Below, piece by piece: positions 61,615-64,000 of a stretch of DNA of 64,000 nucleotides (the stretch's first letter is position 1; each line of letters opens with the position of its first letter). Made by a program: the position numbers and the translations under genes. The DNA is from Paenibacillus sp. FSL R10-2734. Its GTDB lineage: Bacteria; Bacillota; Bacilli; Paenibacillales; Paenibacillaceae. A model generated the notes under the pieces. The model searched no databases. It had not been told where the DNA came from and saw nothing but the letters and a program-made list of their open reading frames with translations. The stretch is taken from contig NZ_CP150170.1 in assembly GCF_037963865.1 (NCBI RefSeq), forward strand, positions 1,674,001 to 1,738,000. Reading direction: 5' to 3'.

Positions 61615-62472
61615 ATGAAAAAATTACTACTTACTTTTTTTAGTTTGACATTGGTTGCGGTGCTTGCGGCTTGCGGCAATAACAATAATGCTTCTAACTC
61701 GGCTGCTACTAATGCACCTGACAATGGTGCTGCAACTGGGTCAACTACAGAACCAGTGAAATTGGTTGTCGGTGCTTCACCTGTTCCTCACGCTGAGATC
61801 CTAAAAGCTATTGCTCCATTGCTAGAAGCTCAAGGAATTACACTGGAAATCAAAGAATTCACTGACTATGTTCAACCGAACGTACAGCTAGATGAGAAGC
61901 AGCTAGATGCTAACTTCTTCCAACACCAACCTTATCTTGATGACCAAAATAAAAATAATAAAACCGACCTGATCTCCGTTGCATCCGTTCACGTTGAGCC
62001 TTTTGGAGCTTATTCCAAAAAAATAAAATCGATCGATGAGTTGGCTGACGGTGCGAAAGTTGCCATTCCGAACGATGCTACTAATGGTGGTCGGGCGCTA
62101 ATCCTACTTGCGAAAAATGGTTTGATTACATTGAAAGACGATACAAACATTGCTGCAACAAAAGCAGATATCATTGAAAACAAGAAAAATCTTAAAATCA
62201 TTGAGTTGGAAGCAGCTATGCTCCCGCGACAACTGGATGAGGTTGACCTTGCTTTGATCAACACGAATTTTGCACTAGACGCTGGTCTTGTGCCAACAAA
62301 AGATGCTTTGTTCATCGAGGGTACGGATTCCCCTTATGCTAACATTCTGGTAACTCGTCAGGACAATAAAGACTCCGACGCGATCAAAAAGCTGGCCGCT
62401 GCACTGAATTCTCCAGAAGCTAAAGCTTTCATTGAAGAGAAGTACGAAGGTGCGATCATTCCAGCATTTTAA
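61615..62472 (+). CDS. metQ: Methionine-binding lipoprotein MetQ
   Basis: 285 aa. Lipobox VLAAC (Cys20), then an Asn/Ala-rich spacer, then a NlpA/MetQ domain (LVVGASPVPHAEILK, DYVQPNVQLDEKQLDANFFQHQPYL split, VEPFGAYSKKIKS, LINTNFALDAGL). AGAGGGGG lies before the ATG. Third gene of the SAM-riboswitch operon. Confidence 0.95.
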   Translation: MKKLLLTFFSLTLVAVLAACGNNNNASNSAATNAPDNGAATGSTTEPVKLVVGASPVPHAEILKAIAPLLEAQGITLEIKEFTDYVQPNVQLDEKQLDANFFQHQPYLDDQNKNNKTDLISVASVHVEPFGAYSKKIKSIDELADGAKVAIPNDATNGGRALILLAKNGLITLKDDTNIAATKADIIENKKNLKIIELEAAMLPRQLDEVDLALINTNFALDAGLVPTKDALFIEGTDSPYANILVTRQDNKDSDAIKKLAAALNSPEAKAFIEEKYEGAIIPAF

Positions 62473-62499
62473 GTAATGAAGCTTATCTAATCTCTAAAT

Positions 62500-62543
62500 A
62501 CACATAGAACCCGCAGCCTAATGGCTAGCGGGTTCTATGTGTA
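62500..62543. terminator. Hairpin after metQ
   Basis: acacatagaacccgc pairs perfectly with gcgggttctatgtgt (15 bp). No T-run; ends the met operon or protects its 3' end. Confidence 0.6.
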
Positions 62544-62580
62544 TGTTGTAGGGGAAGGGCAAATCCTCTATAATAAGAAA

Positions 62581-62610
62581 ATCCCGATCTCCTGAAGTGG
62601 GGATCGGGAT
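62581..62610 (-). terminator. Terminator of the NifU-like gene
   Basis: atcccgatc pairs with gatcgggat; TTTTCTTA follows on the minus strand. Confidence 0.75.
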
Positions 62611-62624
62611 GGATATTGAATGGA

Positions 62625-62873
62625 TTAGAATACTTGCATAACTTCTTGTACGCCTTCTACTTCTTCAAGAAGGGCGCGTTCAATCCCGGCTTTCAAGGTG
62701 ATCGTGGAGCTTGGGCAGCTGCCGCAGGCACCCATAAGTTTCAACTTAACGATGCCGTCTTCTACATCGACCAGTTCAACGTCACCGCCATCGCGCTGCA
62801 GGAACGGACGAAGCTTATCCAGCACTTCCAATACTTCATCATACATTTCGGTGCTTTGTGCATTCTCACTCAT
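62625..62873 (-). CDS. NifU C-terminal-domain Fe-S scaffold protein (YutI-like)
   Basis: 82 aa. A NifU C-terminal domain with KLMGACGSCPSSTITLKAGI: the CxxC pair binds a 4Fe-4S cluster. Carrier for Fe-S assembly. Its neighbours YuzB and an NADH dehydrogenase are the same as around B. subtilis yutI. Confidence 0.93.
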   Translation of the reverse strand: MSENAQSTEMYDEVLEVLDKLRPFLQRDGGDVELVDVEDGIVKLKLMGACGSCPSSTITLKAGIERALLEEVEGVQEVMQVF

Positions 62874-62954
62874 TTCTCAATCACTCCTTTCGTAAGTTCA
62901 TTATAGTACAAAAAGTTAAAAAATAAAATGGTTAGGCGGAATAGGGAGATCATC

Positions 62955-63209
62955 ATGAGACCAATTATTGAATTTTGTGCCAGTAACATGGGTCACGGTA
63001 CAGACAAGCTAATGCATAAGCTGGAGGAAAATCCAGATTACGATGTAATTGAATACGGATGCCTGAACAATTGTGGGGAATGTTATTTAACCCCATTCGC
63101 CATGGTTGAAGGTGACATCGTTGCAGCAGATACTGTTACTGAGCTAGAAGAGAAAATTGATGCTAAAATCAAAGAGCTAGAAGCTTGGTTCAATATAGAC
63201 CTTGACTAA
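62955..63209 (+). CDS. yuzB: YuzB-family (DUF1450) protein
   Basis: 84 aa from ATG 62955 (TAGGGAGA site); the frame to 62928 is not needed. PIIEFCASNMGHGTDKLM, the core CLNNCGECYLTPFAMVEG with four Cys in total. Conserved in Bacillota, function unknown; a metal-binding role is suggested by the cysteines. Confidence 0.9.
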   Translation: MRPIIEFCASNMGHGTDKLMHKLEENPDYDVIEYGCLNNCGECYLTPFAMVEGDIVAADTVTELEEKIDAKIKELEAWFNIDLD

Positions 63210-63223
63210 ATGTTTCTTGAGAG

Positions 63224-63271
63224 AAAAAGGGAGTGATCCATAATTTATATTATGGATCACTCCCTTTTTTT
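63224..63271 (+). terminator. Terminator of yuzB
   Basis: Stem of aaagggagtgatccataat and its inverse followed by a T-run. Confidence 0.88.
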
Positions 63272-63340
63272 GGAACGATACTTGAACTAATCCCCAAAAT
63301 TTGATTGATTAGGTAACATGTTGCGGAGTGAAGCTTCTAT

Positions 63341-63518
63341 CGGACTCAGACGACCTTATATGGAGTAATTTCCCTACATGTGGATTGCTATCGGACCCCA
63401 TAGTCGCTATTCGCCTGAAAAACAGCGTAAATGAACCTCTTTATAAGCAATAACGTCACTGGAGTCCGAAACTCTCCTGTAAAGGCGAAAATTTTACGAA
63501 TAGCGTCATCTGGGTCCG
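63341..63518. repeat. Intergenic element with four cggac-type motifs in inverted pairs
   Basis: CGGACTCAGACGAC (63341) and CGGACCCCATAGTCGCTATTCG split at 63392-63413 point right; GTCACTGGAGTCCG (63455-63468) and the inverse of the long copy (63497-63518) point left. The long copies pair over 22 bp with few mismatches. The 392-bp gap 63210-63601 contains no gene. Likely an interspersed Paenibacillus repeat. Confidence 0.7.
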
Positions 63519-63541
63519 CATGGCATAAGCACTAATAACGT

Positions 63542-63580
63542 AAAGAAGCTATTCTCCCGTTATTGGAGAATAGCTTCTTT
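63542..63580. terminator. Terminator of the NADH dehydrogenase gene
   Basis: aaagaagctattctcc and ggagaatagcttcttt form a perfect 16-bp stem around a 7-nt loop. Confidence 0.75.
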
Positions 63581-63601
63581 GAACAATACAAGCCCTTAGA
63601 T

Positions 63602-64000
63602 TTATCCTAAAGTGCGTTTCGACATCCAGAGCACCCCGCTCTTGAGGATACGGGGAACCCGTCCTTTGACGGAGCGTTGGCCCATCAGGCCAAATCCGGA
63701 TTTCTTACCTAGTGAGCCTAAGGTGCCCTTCAGACGAATAGCATGAAGCTTAGGAGTCTCGCCGCGCCATAAAGCTTGAATAACCTGAGCAACCTGCTCA
63801 CCTTGTGCTCCTGCTGCTTGCGCACTTGGTGCGAACGGCAGGCTGGCGCAGTCGCCAATCACATACACTTCTGGATAATCAGGTACACGATAATATTCAT
63901 CTAGAATGATCCGTCCTCCACGGTCCTTCGGTACTGTTAACTGCTGAACCACCTTCACCGGTTGAATCCCTGCGGTCCATACCGTAACATCTGAAACAAT
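63602..64000 (-). CDS. Type-II NADH dehydrogenase (YutJ/Ndh-like), C-terminal part; runs off the window
   Basis: 132 codons are visible and the frame remains open to base 64000, so the N-terminal FAD/NAD domains lie outside. The visible part begins within VWTAGIQPVKVVQ, then has the FAD-binding signature DYPEVYVIGDCASLPF and the Ndh-2 C-terminal membrane-binding end (KKSGFGLMGQ). Electron transfer from NADH to quinone. YuzB and a NifU-like neighbour fit the YutJ locus. Confidence 0.9.
   Translation of the reverse strand: MVSDVTVWTAGIQPVKVVQQLTVPKDRGGRIILDEYYRVPDYPEVYVIGDCASLPFAPSAQAAGAQGEQVAQVIQALWRGETPKLHAIRLKGTLGSLGKKSGFGLMGQRSVKGRVPRILKSGVLWMSKRTLG

Overview
The window looks like a stretch of a Paenibacillus (Bacillota, endospore-forming) chromosome. 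Evidence: an alpha/beta-type SASP with a sigma-G-like promoter, the sporulation proteins YunB, YlbJ and LytH, a tryptophan T-box and a SAM-I riboswitch, strong Shine-Dalgarno sites with many GTG and TTG starts, and Bacillus-like gene pairs (lytH beside lipA; NifU-like YutI, YuzB and a YutJ-type NADH dehydrogenase). I see no insertion sequence, prophage, CRISPR array, rRNA or tRNA.

Layout. 1-3.6 kb: end of a glycine-betaine (OpuA-type) uptake operon, a VTT/TVP38 membrane protein and yunB. 3.6-15.8 kb: an accessory surface-glycoprotein-like locus. Three coupled genes (two GT2 glycosyltransferase-like proteins around a protein of unknown function) run rightward and meet three leftward GT2-TPR glycosyltransferases of SunS-like layout. 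Behind these lie a protein with ten 27-residue Thr/Ser/Asn-rich repeats, a second DUF6385-like protein and, divergently, a tandem pair of small unknown beta-rich proteins with a sigma-K-like promoter. 15.9-26.8 kb: an esterase, then a starch locus: two large secreted enzymes that match the igtY-igtZ pair (isocyclomaltooligosaccharide glucanotransferase and GH119 alpha-amylase) and share an FN3-CBM25-PT linker-CBM25-CBM20 tail, a LacI-family regulator with a perfect 16-bp palindrome at the igtY promoter, and a cytoplasmic GH13_20 enzyme.

26.8-43 kb is mostly core: lytH, lipA, yutD, an S41 protease with a copper-amine-oxidase-like domain beside another protein with that domain, nadK, ylbJ, a small membrane ORF with its own terminator, a truncated haemoglobin, DUF2225, yycC, pepF, a SASP, an aldose epimerase and T-box-controlled trpS. 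43-59.5 kb: a YfhP-like protein, ctaB-sco (haem O and CuA assembly; ctaA lies 12 kb away), a toprim protein, an MFS carrier, a CvpA-like/transglutaminase fusion, two tandem class B PBPs, a HAD phosphatase, a DUF456 protein, a MurJ-type flippase, a thioredoxin and a HEPN protein. 59.5-64 kb: SAM riboswitch-metNIQ, a NifU-like protein, YuzB and the C-terminal end of a type-II NADH dehydrogenase.

Intergenic DNA contains several large hairpin or tandem elements (12558, 23754, 29191, 39404, 63341) that are not explained by genes. The most interesting biology is the possible spore-surface glycoprotein locus and the regulated igtYZ starch system.
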